From Oceaniferula marina (lineage in GTDB: Bacteria > Verrucomicrobiota > Verrucomicrobiia > Verrucomicrobiales > Akkermansiaceae), in contig NZ_JACBAZ010000001.1 of the NCBI RefSeq assembly GCF_013391475.1, positions 1,074,377 to 1,138,376 on the forward strand: 64,000 bases of DNA. The letters run 5' to 3'. Under the pieces are notes generated by a model. It was not told the origin of the DNA. It did not search any database and worked only from the letters and a program-made list of their open reading frames with translations. Within the stretch, counting starts at the first letter, position 1; each line of letters begins with the position of its first letter. Positions 1-8,393 of the stretch are shown here, piece after piece. The position numbers and the translations under genes were made by a program.

Positions 1-44
1 TGGGAACCGAAATCTAAAACGGCAACATGATTGTTTTCTGTCAT
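1..44 (-). CDS. guaA: GMP synthase (glutamine-hydrolysing), N-terminal fragment
   Basis: Only the first 14 codons and two bases lie in the window; the gene runs off the left edge. Reading leftwards from the ATG at 44 gives MTENNHVAVLDFGS followed by CA (presumably Gln). This matches the start of the glutamine amidotransferase domain of GMP synthases, where a short tail leads into a hydrophobic strand and the DFGSQ motif. GMP synthase aminates XMP, the product of the IMP dehydrogenase encoded just upstream, so gene order supports the call. It lies 102 bases after the guaB stop, separated by a hairpin. No Shine-Dalgarno-like sequence precedes the ATG; the leader is A/T rich. The call rests on a short peptide plus context. 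Confidence 0.8.
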   Translation of the reverse strand, partial: MTENNHVAVLDFGS

Positions 45-74
45 AGCAATAAATAATAATAGGAAATAATAAAA

Positions 75-106
75 TGTTACGGGTAGCGGCAGCAACACCC
101 GTAACA
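75..106 (-). terminator. Terminator-like hairpin between guaB and guaA
   Basis: A perfect 10-bp inverted repeat (75-84 with 97-106, core TGTTACGGGT) encloses a 12-base loop. On the minus strand the stem is followed at once by TTTTATTATTT. This fits an intrinsic terminator or attenuator after guaB that would partly uncouple guaA from guaB transcription. Confidence 0.7.
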
Positions 107-146
107 CACAGGATCTATCCGACCCTCAAAGAAGAAACAAATGAGA

Positions 147-1601
147 TTAACTCAGTGGTTGGTAATTGGTAGGTTCCTCGGTGATCACAATATCATGGGT
201 ATGACTTTCTTTAAGTCCACCGGCTGTGATCTGCGTAAAGATCGCGCGCTCACGCAGCTCATCCAAAGTCGACGCTCCAACATAACCCATTCCGGAACGA
301 AGGCCACCCATCAATTGGAAAACAACATCCGCAAGCGGTCCTTTATAGGGAACCCGGCCTTCTACACCTTCCGCGACGAGCTTCCCGGAGCTATTCTGAC
401 CATAGCGGTCACCCGATCCCTTACGCATGGCTCCTAAGGATCCCATTCCGCGGTAGGACTTGAACCGGCGTCCCTGGTAGCGAACCATCGCACCGGGGCT
501 TTCGCGCGTTCCTGCGAGGATCGACCCCAGCATCACAAGATCAGCACCAGCGGCAAGCGCTTTCACAATATCGCCGGAGTAACGGATTCCACCGTCGGCA
601 ATCAGAGTTACTCCACGCTCACGGCAATACGATGCCGCATTCTGAATGGCGGTAAACTGAGGCATCCCCACACCGGAAATCACACGGGTGGTACAAATCG
701 ACCCGGGGCCGACGCCGACCTTGACGGCGGCCGCTCCGGCATCGGCCAGATCCTTGGCACCTTCAGCCGTTACGACATTACCCGCAATCACGGGAACGTC
801 ACCAAGCTCACGCAATTGACGAATCACATCCACAACCCGCGTCGTATGCCCGGTAGCGGCATCAATAAACAAGGCATCCACGCCGGCCGCAATCAATGCT
901 TTCCCCCGGTCGATACAATCAGGCCCCACTCCAACAGCTGCACCACAGCGAAGTTGCCCGTTCGGGTCCTTGGCGGCATTGGTAAAGGTGATACGTTTCT
1001 CAATGTCCGCTCCGGTGATCAAGCCAGCAAGCCGACCTTCGGCGTCGACCAAAGGCAATTTTTCAATCCGGTTTTCATAGAGAATACTGCGGGCTTCACT
1101 CTGGCATGTGTGCTCAGGCATCGTCACGAGCCTTTCGAGAGGAGTCATCACCTCACTGATTTTAGCATCATCATCGGCCATGTGACGAACGTCACGCCCG
1201 GTCACCATCCCTTCAAGCTTACCCGCGGCGTTCACCACCGGGAATCCAGAATACCCGTGCGTGAACATAATTTCACGCAGATCGGCCACCGTCTGATCTT
1301 TGGAAACGGTAAACGGATCACTAATCACCGCACTCTCCGAGCGCTTGACCTTGAGAACCTCAGCCGCTTGTTCCTCGATCGTGTTATTCCGGTGAATCAC
1401 TCCGATTCCACCTTCACGAGCCAGAGCAATTGCAAGCTCACTCTCAGAAACGGTATCCATCGCTGCAGACACGACAGGAATATTTAATCCGATCTTGTCC
1501 GTCAGAGAAGTTTTCAAATTGGCCTCGCCGGGCAAAATGCCACTCATCCGCGGGGTCAGCAATACATCATCAAATGATAGTCCTAGGGAAATCTGCGCCA
1601 T
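147..1601 (-). CDS. guaB: Inosine-5'-monophosphate dehydrogenase
   Basis: IMP dehydrogenase oxidises IMP to XMP with NAD+, the first committed step of guanine nucleotide synthesis in the cytoplasm. The 484-residue product has the full architecture: an N-terminal barrel strand (SFDDVLLTP, about 9-17), a CBS-domain pair at about 92-203 inserted in the TIM barrel, the catalytic loop GPGSICTTR with the nucleophile at Cys303, and the mobile flap ([11 protein letters not shown]). The frame stays open upstream to 1688, but homology begins at the ATG at 1601 (MAQISLG), so that start was chosen. No SD motif precedes it. guaA follows on the same strand after a hairpin. The length is normal and nothing suggests damage. 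Confidence 0.97.
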   Translation of the reverse strand: MAQISLGLSFDDVLLTPRMSGILPGEANLKTSLTDKIGLNIPVVSAAMDTVSESELAIALAREGGIGVIHRNNTIEEQAAEVLKVKRSESAVISDPFTVSKDQTVADLREIMFTHGYSGFPVVNAAGKLEGMVTGRDVRHMADDDAKISEVMTPLERLVTMPEHTCQSEARSILYENRIEKLPLVDAEGRLAGLITGADIEKRITFTNAAKDPNGQLRCGAAVGVGPDCIDRGKALIAAGVDALFIDAATGHTTRVVDVIRQLRELGDVPVIAGNVVTAEGAKDLADAGAAAVKVGVGPGSICTTRVISGVGMPQFTAIQNAASYCRERGVTLIADGGIRYSGDIVKALAAGADLVMLGSILAGTRESPGAMVRYQGRRFKSYRGMGSLGAMRKGSGDRYGQNSSGKLVAEGVEGRVPYKGPLADVVFQLMGGLRSGMGYVGASTLDELRERAIFTQITAGGLKESHTHDIVITEEPTNYQPLS

Positions 1602-1985
1602 GGCAAAGTCAAGAGAACCGAAGCCCCGATGACAAGCGTGAAATGCGCCCTCGGTGATTTTTTTCCAACAACGACCAAACACCCGCACAAACAGCCAAAT
1701 CGAATTTCCATCTCCCCCTTACTTTACCAAGCCTCCCAGCCCCAAGAGATCGAGAAAAATAAGTTTTTCCTGCCTCGACAAAATAAATCCCCCCTTTAGT
1801 TTCGCTAAGTCCACAACAGCTGCACTCATGGCATCGCAAACTGCCACGAAATAGCCACCAAACCGACGGCAACAACCCGTCATCAGCCAGTCCCCCAGTT
1901 TCCAGTTCCCCATCTCCCATACGCTTACCCACTGACTCACATCTCAGCCCAACCTAGCATTTCACCCCAGTTACTATCCGTCACC
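1602..1985. other. Divergent intergenic region guaB / moxR
   Basis: This 384-bp gap must hold promoters for guaB (minus) and the moxR operon (plus). I see no convincing -35/-10 pair, riboswitch or tRNA. On the minus strand a 36-codon frame (1829 to 1719) encodes a plausible short hydrophobic peptide ending LGLGGLVK; it could be a leader peptide or chance. Confidence 0.5.
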
Positions 1986-3137
1986 ATGGACACACCTTCT
2001 TCCTCAGACGCCACCGAACCAACCGAACCCTTCGCAGCCACAGACGCTTCGGAATCTCAAGCACCCGAACCCTTCGCAGAAACCGCGCCAACGTCAAAAA
2101 CCACGCCTCCACCAACGGCTACGATTTCCACGCCCGAAGGCGATTATTTGCCCAATGACGACGTTGCAGCCATCGACAAACTCGGGGAGGTCTACAAAGC
2201 GTTTAAAGAAGAGATTGGCAAGGTTATCATCGGCCAGGAAGAAGTCATCGAACAGCTGGCCATCTGCCTTTTCTCACGTGGTCACTCACTGCTGATGGGG
2301 GTCCCCGGACTCGCCAAAACCCTGCTTGTTTCCTCGGTTGCCGAAACCATGGACCTGACATTCAACCGAATTCAGTTCACTCCGGACCTCATGCCAGCCG
2401 ACATTACCGGAACCGACATCATTCAGGAAACAGATGCCGGCCACCGGGAATTCGAATTCATCAAAGGCCCCGTCTTTGCCAATCTGGTTCTCGCAGACGA
2501 AATCAACCGAGCACCAGCGAAAACCCAGTCCGCCATGCTCGAGGCGATGCAGGAAAACATGGTCACCGTACTCGGTAAAACCTACCGACTCGACAAACCG
2601 TTCTTTGTCCTCGCCACCCAGAACCCGGTTGAGCAAGAAGGAACCTACCCTCTTCCAGAAGCCCAGCTCGACCGCTTCATGTTCTTGATCAACGTCGATT
2701 ACCCAAGCCATGAAGAAGAGCTCCGCATCGCCCGGGAAACCACAGGTGTAGCCAAAAGCGCATTGAAGCACATCCTCAACGGCCAACAAGTCATGGACTT
2801 CCAAGACCTCGTTCGCAGGATGCCCGTTCCCGATCACATCTACGAATATGCTGTGGAAATCGTTCGCAAAACCCGCCCGGGAACCGAAGCCTCACCGGAA
2901 TGGATCGGCGAATACGTCGCTTGGGGTGCAGGCCCCCGCGCCGTTCAATACCTCGTCCTCGGAGCCAAGGCCCGTGCGGCGCTCAATGGATCCTATATGG
3001 CAAGGTTAGAAGACATCGAAGCCGTTGCCCGCCCCGTGCTCACCCACCGAGTTCTCACCAACTTCGCAGCTGAATCCCAGGGAATGACCGCGGCCAAGGT
3101 CGTTGATCGACTCGTGGAAGAAATGAAGGAAGCCTGA
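1986..3137 (+). CDS. MoxR-family AAA+ ATPase
   Basis: This 383-residue cytoplasmic AAA+ ATPase belongs to the MoxR group, which is thought to act as a chaperone with VWA-domain partners. The first 55 or so residues are a low-complexity Ser/Thr/Pro/Glu tail that looks disordered. The AAA core follows with Walker A GVPGLAKT (105-112), Walker B LVLADEIN (about 167-174), a sensor-1 stretch (LATQNPVEQEGTYPLPEAQ) and the lid domain with GPRAVQYL. It heads a plus-strand run with a DUF58 protein and two membrane VWA proteins, the classic MoxR/Bat arrangement. The gap to the next gene is 55 bases. The exact substrate of MoxR proteins is not known. No SD sequence is visible before the ATG. Confidence 0.95.
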   Translation: MDTPSSSDATEPTEPFAATDASESQAPEPFAETAPTSKTTPPPTATISTPEGDYLPNDDVAAIDKLGEVYKAFKEEIGKVIIGQEEVIEQLAICLFSRGHSLLMGVPGLAKTLLVSSVAETMDLTFNRIQFTPDLMPADITGTDIIQETDAGHREFEFIKGPVFANLVLADEINRAPAKTQSAMLEAMQENMVTVLGKTYRLDKPFFVLATQNPVEQEGTYPLPEAQLDRFMFLINVDYPSHEEELRIARETTGVAKSALKHILNGQQVMDFQDLVRRMPVPDHIYEYAVEIVRKTRPGTEASPEWIGEYVAWGAGPRAVQYLVLGAKARAALNGSYMARLEDIEAVARPVLTHRVLTNFAAESQGMTAAKVVDRLVEEMKEA

Positions 3138-3192
3138 ACCGGATAAGCACACGTAAGTCCACACCGGCTTATCACCCACCTGTTCCTCCTTC

Positions 3193-4086
3193 ATGAAATA
3201 CGACTTCCTGGATCCGGATGCACTGGCAAGACTTGGGGCTCTGCCTCTCGAATCGCGCCATGCGATGAGCGGTAACGTCGCAGGACGACACCGCTCACCC
3301 CACCGTGGATCATCGGTTGAGTTCGCGGAATACCGGAAATACGTCCAGGGCGATGACACTCGCCGACTTGACTGGAAAGCCTACGCCCGATCGGACAGAT
3401 ACTACATCAAAGAGTTCGAAGCCGACACCAACCTTCGGGCCTACTTCGTGCTCGATGCCAGTGGCTCCATGGGCTTCAGCGCAGCAGATGAAGCCCGCAT
3501 CCAGTTTGCACGCAAATTGGTCGCCAACATGGCCTACCTCATCGTCGACCAGGGAGACGCAGCAGGCCTCTCCGTCTGTAAGGAAAAAATCCACCTCGAG
3601 ATTCCTCCGACCCGCAGAGCGGCCCACCTGAATCACATATTCGAAGTACTCGATCAAACAGAACCATCGGGAGAAACCGGACTGATTGAATCACTGCACA
3701 CGATTGCAGAAAAAGTAGGCCAACGCGCCCTGGTCATCATTCTTTCCGACCTCTTCTGTAACACTCCGGCACTCGGGGACGCTCTCCAGCACCTGCGCTA
3801 CCGCAAGCATGACATCGCAGTCTTCCACCTACTCGATCAACAGGAAATCAACTTTGATTTCGAACGCCCCCACCGCTTTGTCGACATGGAAGATAAAACG
3901 TCGATTGTCGCCGAGCCTACACTCGTCGCCGAGGAGTACCGACAGGCGATGCGCGACTTTATGAGAGATGTCCAGGTCAAGTGCCACGATGTGCACGCTG
4001 ACTATCACCTCATAACGACCAACCAGAACTTTGAGGCCATCATTCACGATTTCCTCACCAGCCGACTCTCGAAAAAAGGAAAATAA
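3193..4086 (+). CDS. DUF58 domain protein (VWA-like, MoxR partner)
   Basis: This 297-residue soluble protein carries the DUF58 signature around 45-70 (EFAEYRKYVQGDD followed by RRLDWKAYARSDRYYIKEFE), then a von Willebrand A-like fold with a metal-ion-dependent adhesion motif DASGSM at 88-93. DUF58 proteins are nearly always encoded next to MoxR ATPases and are presumed adaptor or client proteins of the ATPase. There is no signal peptide or membrane segment. The next gene begins 38 bases downstream. The function beyond the MoxR association is unknown. Confidence 0.92.
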   Translation: MKYDFLDPDALARLGALPLESRHAMSGNVAGRHRSPHRGSSVEFAEYRKYVQGDDTRRLDWKAYARSDRYYIKEFEADTNLRAYFVLDASGSMGFSAADEARIQFARKLVANMAYLIVDQGDAAGLSVCKEKIHLEIPPTRRAAHLNHIFEVLDQTEPSGETGLIESLHTIAEKVGQRALVIILSDLFCNTPALGDALQHLRYRKHDIAVFHLLDQQEINFDFERPHRFVDMEDKTSIVAEPTLVAEEYRQAMRDFMRDVQVKCHDVHADYHLITTNQNFEAIIHDFLTSRLSKKGK

Positions 4087-4124
4087 GATCCCGATCTCCA
4101 CCGATTCCGCCCATTTGACACTCC

Positions 4125-6074
4125 ATGTCCTTCCTTCAACAATCTTTGCTCTGGGGACTCTTCGCAGCAAGCATCCCCATCATCATCCACCTGCTCAACC
4201 GCAGGAGGCACCGCACTGTGCAGTGGGCAGCCATGGAGTTCCTGCTCAAAGCTACCCGGGAATCACGAGGCAAAAAGAAACTCAAGTATCTCATCATCCT
4301 TGCCTGCCGAACACTCGCCATCGCCGCTCTCATCTTCGCCATCGCCCGACCACTGGTCGGCGGGTTCCTTGGCTGGGGCGGAGGAAAAATCGACACGGTC
4401 ATTCTGATTCTTGACCGCTCGAGCAGCATGGAACAATTCTCCCCCGGAAGCACCCTGAGCAAAAGGGAAAGCGCTCTGGCCAGCGTCCACCAATCACTCA
4501 AAGAGCTCGACTCCCCCCGTCTGGTCCTGATCGACAGCGCGAGCGGAAAAGCCCAGGATGTTCCCAGCCCGGATGCCCTTCAGGAGCTCACGGCCACCTC
4601 GGCCACCGACACCCAGAGTTCGATCCCGGTTCTGATTTCATCCGCCATCGATTACATTCTCGACAATACCCCGGGACGAGCAGAAATCTGGGTAGCCAGC
4701 GACCTCCAGCAATCTGACTGGGCACCGGAACAAGGCCGTTGGGACGCCATTCAAGCCGGAATCAGCGACCTCCCCCAAGACACCACCCTGAGAATCCTTT
4801 CCCTGCCATCACCAGCCAAGGAAAACACCGCCGTTCGAGTCCACGCAGCAAGACGCAGCGGCGAAGAACTCGTTCTGGATATCGAACTCAAACGCAGCCA
4901 CAATGACGGGCCGTCCTCGATCCCCGTCACCTACAGCCTGAACGGCACCCGCAGTTCGGATAAAGTCACCGTCAACGGCCAAACCTATCAATTTCAAAAA
5001 CGCCTTCCACTTGGCAAACGAGAAGGGGTAGGCCATGGATTTGTCGCCATCCCATCAGACAGCAACCCGCGCGACAACGTAGCCTATTTTGCCTACGGCG
5101 AGGATGCGCCCACCGCGACCTACATCGTCAGTGAAGGAGGGGAATCACCCACTTGGCTCAGTTTGGCATCCGCTCCTCCCGGATTTGAAAAACAACAAAG
5201 CATCCAGCTCGACCCGTCGAAAGCCCACCAAATCAAATGGGCACAGGCTGCGCTCGTCATCTGGCAGGCCCCAATGCCCGAAGGACCGGTTGCCCAGGAA
5301 TTCTCCCGCTACATCGAATCCGGAGGTGCCGCTGTTATGCTCCCACCCCGGGGCGACTCAAACCGATCATTTCTTGGCCTCAGCTGGGGAGAACTCAGCA
5401 ATGCCCCCCGTGGTCAGTATTTCATCGTCGACCAGTGGGATCATGCGGATGGTCCCTTGCGTGACGGCATGGAAGGCACACCGGTTCCTGTCCCCCGGCT
5501 CAAAGCCATCAAACGAAGAAATATCGATGGAGAGGCCCTGACTCTCGCCTCCTGGGATGACAAACAGCCGTTCCTCGTCCGCAGAACCCTTGGGGAAGGC
5601 ACCGCCGTGTTTGTATCAACCCTCCCCGATTACACCTGGTCGAACCTTGGCGATGCCGATGTTCTGCTCCCGGCCATCCAGCGCATGATCGCCGTGGGTG
5701 ACACCCGCTTCGGCTCCGCATTTGCGGCCATTGCAGGAAGTCAACAAAGCTTCACCTCACACGGAGAAAACCGATCCCGACTGGACACCTACGCCAAATC
5801 AAATTCAAGCAACGCTCCCTACGAAGCGGGCGTCTGGAAACTCGGAGACCGACTGATCGCCAGCAACCGGCCGGCAACAGAGGATCAGTGGCAAATCCTG
5901 ACCCAAAACCAGCTTGACCAAATGCTGGAGGATATCCCCTACAAACTCTTCGAAGACCAAGGACAAGCAGATAGCCTGACCCGGGAAATCTGGCGAGCCT
6001 TCCTCATCGCCACTCTCGTTTTCCTGATCACGGAAGCCCTACTCTGCCTGCAACCGAAAATCAAAAAGTCTTGA
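4125..6074 (+). CDS. BatA-domain membrane protein with von Willebrand A domain
   Basis: This 649-residue inner-membrane protein starts with the BatA N-terminal module: a hydrophobic helix at about 8-23 followed by IHLLNRRRHRTVQWAAMEFL, then a second helix at about 55-82. A VWA domain follows with an intact MIDAS motif DRSSSM (97-102). The long middle region is probably periplasmic or extracytoplasmic, and a third helix at about 621-645 anchors the C-terminus. This layout is common in the PVC group and Bacteroidota beside moxR and DUF58 genes. It is the third gene of the MoxR run, 16 bases ahead of another VWA membrane protein. The link to envelope or stress homeostasis is inferred from the Bat family. 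Confidence 0.88.
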   Translation: MSFLQQSLLWGLFAASIPIIIHLLNRRRHRTVQWAAMEFLLKATRESRGKKKLKYLIILACRTLAIAALIFAIARPLVGGFLGWGGGKIDTVILILDRSSSMEQFSPGSTLSKRESALASVHQSLKELDSPRLVLIDSASGKAQDVPSPDALQELTATSATDTQSSIPVLISSAIDYILDNTPGRAEIWVASDLQQSDWAPEQGRWDAIQAGISDLPQDTTLRILSLPSPAKENTAVRVHAARRSGEELVLDIELKRSHNDGPSSIPVTYSLNGTRSSDKVTVNGQTYQFQKRLPLGKREGVGHGFVAIPSDSNPRDNVAYFAYGEDAPTATYIVSEGGESPTWLSLASAPPGFEKQQSIQLDPSKAHQIKWAQAALVIWQAPMPEGPVAQEFSRYIESGGAAVMLPPRGDSNRSFLGLSWGELSNAPRGQYFIVDQWDHADGPLRDGMEGTPVPVPRLKAIKRRNIDGEALTLASWDDKQPFLVRRTLGEGTAVFVSTLPDYTWSNLGDADVLLPAIQRMIAVGDTRFGSAFAAIAGSQQSFTSHGENRSRLDTYAKSNSSNAPYEAGVWKLGDRLIASNRPATEDQWQILTQNQLDQMLEDIPYKLFEDQGQADSLTREIWRAFLIATLVFLITEALLCLQPKIKKS

Positions 6075-6090
6075 TCACCCACCGCTCACT

Positions 6091-8337
6091 TTGAACTTCT
6101 CCATCTCCAATTTGATCTTCTCCCCGACTCCGCTGACCTTCTGGCTCGGAATCATCTCCTTGTGCATGGTTGCCATCCTCTGTGGCATCGCCATCCGGAG
6201 AGCCACCAGGCCGTTACGGACAGGAGGACTGGAAACCCTGCGCTTTCTCTGCACCCTGATCGTTGTCCTGATGCTCTGGCAGCCTGAATGGAGAGAAATC
6301 ACCGAACCGGACACCAAACCCGAAGTCGCCATCCTCTATGATGCCTCGCGCTCCAGCACCACAGCCGATGCCATTCTACCAAGCGAGATCAGCCCAACTC
6401 AAGACGTTGTCACCCGCGCCGAGTGGATGGAACAAGTCCTCTCCAGCGAGTTGTTCACGCCCTTAAAAAGCAACGAAAACAACCGCGTATTCGAGCAGGC
6501 ATTCTCAAGCCCCCCGGAAGATGCTGATCCCAACGTTCAAGCTCTCGCCGGAACCGATATCTACGGAGCCATCGACACCCTGCTCGAAGAACACAATAAC
6601 CTGCGGGCCGTTGTCCTTTTGACCGACGGCGACTGGAACACAGGCCAGGCCCCCGTAGCGGCAGCCCAGAAAATGCGCAGCCGCAACATCCCGCTCTTTG
6701 CCGTCCCCGTTGGCAGTGACAAACGCCTGCCCGACCTCGACATCACCAATGTCACAGCCCCCACCTACGGTATTGTTGGCGAAAATGTCCAAATCCCATT
6801 CACCATCATCTCCTCTCTGGATCGCGATGTTCGCACCCTCATCCGCTTACGCGATGTAAAATCCGGGACCGAACGGAGTAAAAACATCACCATTCCGGCC
6901 GGCCAGGAATACCACGACTCCATTCTCTGGCGTCTCAATACCGAAGGATCCTCAACCCTCGAACTGAACATCCCCGTGGCCAACGGCGAGATGGTCAGCA
7001 AAAACAACCAAAGAAAGTTTACCATTTCCGGCAGGAAGGAATCACTCCGGGTTCTGGTCATTGAGTCCACCCCCCGCTGGGAATACCGCTTCATTCGCAA
7101 CGCCCTCTACCGCGACCCCGGGGTCCACGTCGACTGCCTGCTCCTCCACCCGAAACTGGGCCCGGGTGACGGCCCAGGCTACATCCAACAGTTCCCGGAA
7201 AAACTCGAAGAGCTGCAAAAATACGATGTCATTTTCCTCGGAGATGTCGGCATCAGCAGCAGCGGAAAAGACGGCATTACCATGGAACAAGCCGAACTGC
7301 TCAAAGGGCTGGTCGAAAACCAGGCGAGCGGCATCGTCTTCATCCCAGGCTCCAAAGGCAACCAATTCTCACTGGAAGACAGCCCGCTGGGAGAACTCAT
7401 TCCCGTGCTGCTCGATGAAAACCGGAAAGAGGGCTACAGCGACATCTCAACCTCCAAACTCAACCTCACCAGCGAAGGAAAAGGATCACTGCTCACCATG
7501 CTCGGCAATGCCGAGGACGAAAACGAAACCATTTGGAAAAGCCTACCTGGCTTTTACTGGCATGCCCCGGTGGTCAAAGCCAAAGGAGGCACCGATGTTT
7601 TGGCCGTCCACGCCAACCGCAGTAATGAGTTCGGAAGAATCCCGATGCTCGTCACCCGCACCGCAGGAAATGGCAAGGTCCTCTTCCTCGCTCACGATTC
7701 TGCATGGCGCTGGCGCCGCGGTGTCGAAGACCTCTACCACTACCGTTTCTGGGGGCAGGTCGCACGCTGGATGTCCTACCAGCGCAACATGGCGGCCGGA
7801 GAACGCATCCGACTCTACTTCACCCCGGACCGGCCCCAACCCGGAGACTCCGTCACCCTCAACGCCAACGCCTTCGACCAATATGGAGCCCCATTGAAAA
7901 AAGGAGAGGTGCTCATCGATATCACGGCTCCGGATGGAACCTCACGCCGGATTAGCCTCGATCGAGCAGAAGGCACCTGGGGGAATTTCAGTGGCCGCTT
8001 TAAGGTTGCCCAACCGGGAGCATGGAAAATCCAGGCCAGCATCGACGGGGATACTACCCACGGAGTCAAAACCACCCTACTGGCCCAAGGGAATGAAATT
8101 GAAAAAACCGGCATGCCGGCAAAATCCGACGTCCTCGAAGAAATGGCACGCGTGGCCAAAGGCCGACTCATGGATGGAGACAAGCTCAGCTCGCTGGTCA
8201 AGGAAATCCACGCCCTGCCCGAACCCACCCCTCAGGAATCGCGCACCCCGCTCTGGTCACACTGGCTGACAGCTACCATACTCATCACCCTGCTCGGCTT
8301 GTTCTGGGTCGGACGAAAACTCAACGGCACATTTTAA
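6091..8337 (+). CDS. Membrane VWA protein with glutamine-amidotransferase-like fold
   Basis: This is a 748-residue membrane protein with a TTG start. The frame begins at 6091, 16 bases after the previous stop, and no ATG is suitably placed before the first membrane helix. Helices lie at about 15-35 and 49-67. A VWA domain follows with MIDAS pattern D-A-S-R-S at 84-88 and LTDGDWN further on. After a beta-sandwich region, a stretch starting VLVIESTPRWEYRFIRNAL (about 325) resembles the class-I glutamine-amidotransferase-like fold found in VWA membrane proteins of the PVC group. A C-terminal helix lies at about 727-745. It is probably a partner of the preceding MoxR/DUF58/BatA proteins. The biochemical role is unknown. 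Confidence 0.85.
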   Translation: MNFSISNLIFSPTPLTFWLGIISLCMVAILCGIAIRRATRPLRTGGLETLRFLCTLIVVLMLWQPEWREITEPDTKPEVAILYDASRSSTTADAILPSEISPTQDVVTRAEWMEQVLSSELFTPLKSNENNRVFEQAFSSPPEDADPNVQALAGTDIYGAIDTLLEEHNNLRAVVLLTDGDWNTGQAPVAAAQKMRSRNIPLFAVPVGSDKRLPDLDITNVTAPTYGIVGENVQIPFTIISSLDRDVRTLIRLRDVKSGTERSKNITIPAGQEYHDSILWRLNTEGSSTLELNIPVANGEMVSKNNQRKFTISGRKESLRVLVIESTPRWEYRFIRNALYRDPGVHVDCLLLHPKLGPGDGPGYIQQFPEKLEELQKYDVIFLGDVGISSSGKDGITMEQAELLKGLVENQASGIVFIPGSKGNQFSLEDSPLGELIPVLLDENRKEGYSDISTSKLNLTSEGKGSLLTMLGNAEDENETIWKSLPGFYWHAPVVKAKGGTDVLAVHANRSNEFGRIPMLVTRTAGNGKVLFLAHDSAWRWRRGVEDLYHYRFWGQVARWMSYQRNMAAGERIRLYFTPDRPQPGDSVTLNANAFDQYGAPLKKGEVLIDITAPDGTSRRISLDRAEGTWGNFSGRFKVAQPGAWKIQASIDGDTTHGVKTTLLAQGNEIEKTGMPAKSDVLEEMARVAKGRLMDGDKLSSLVKEIHALPEPTPQESRTPLWSHWLTATILITLLGLFWVGRKLNGTF

Positions 8338-8393
8338 ATCCGAAATGAAAAATATCCGTGACCTGTCAGATAAAGCCTGCTAGAGTCTGACTG

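Noticed and set aside
1602-1985. Purine riboswitch upstream of guaB
   Set aside because: I see no three-way junction with the conserved pyrimidine-rich joining segments; the region is simply C/A-rich on the plus strand.
7061-7897. 278-codon plus-strand frame overlapping the second VWA gene
   Set aside because: It is Ser/Pro/Thr-rich shadow sequence in another frame of a gene with clear domains.
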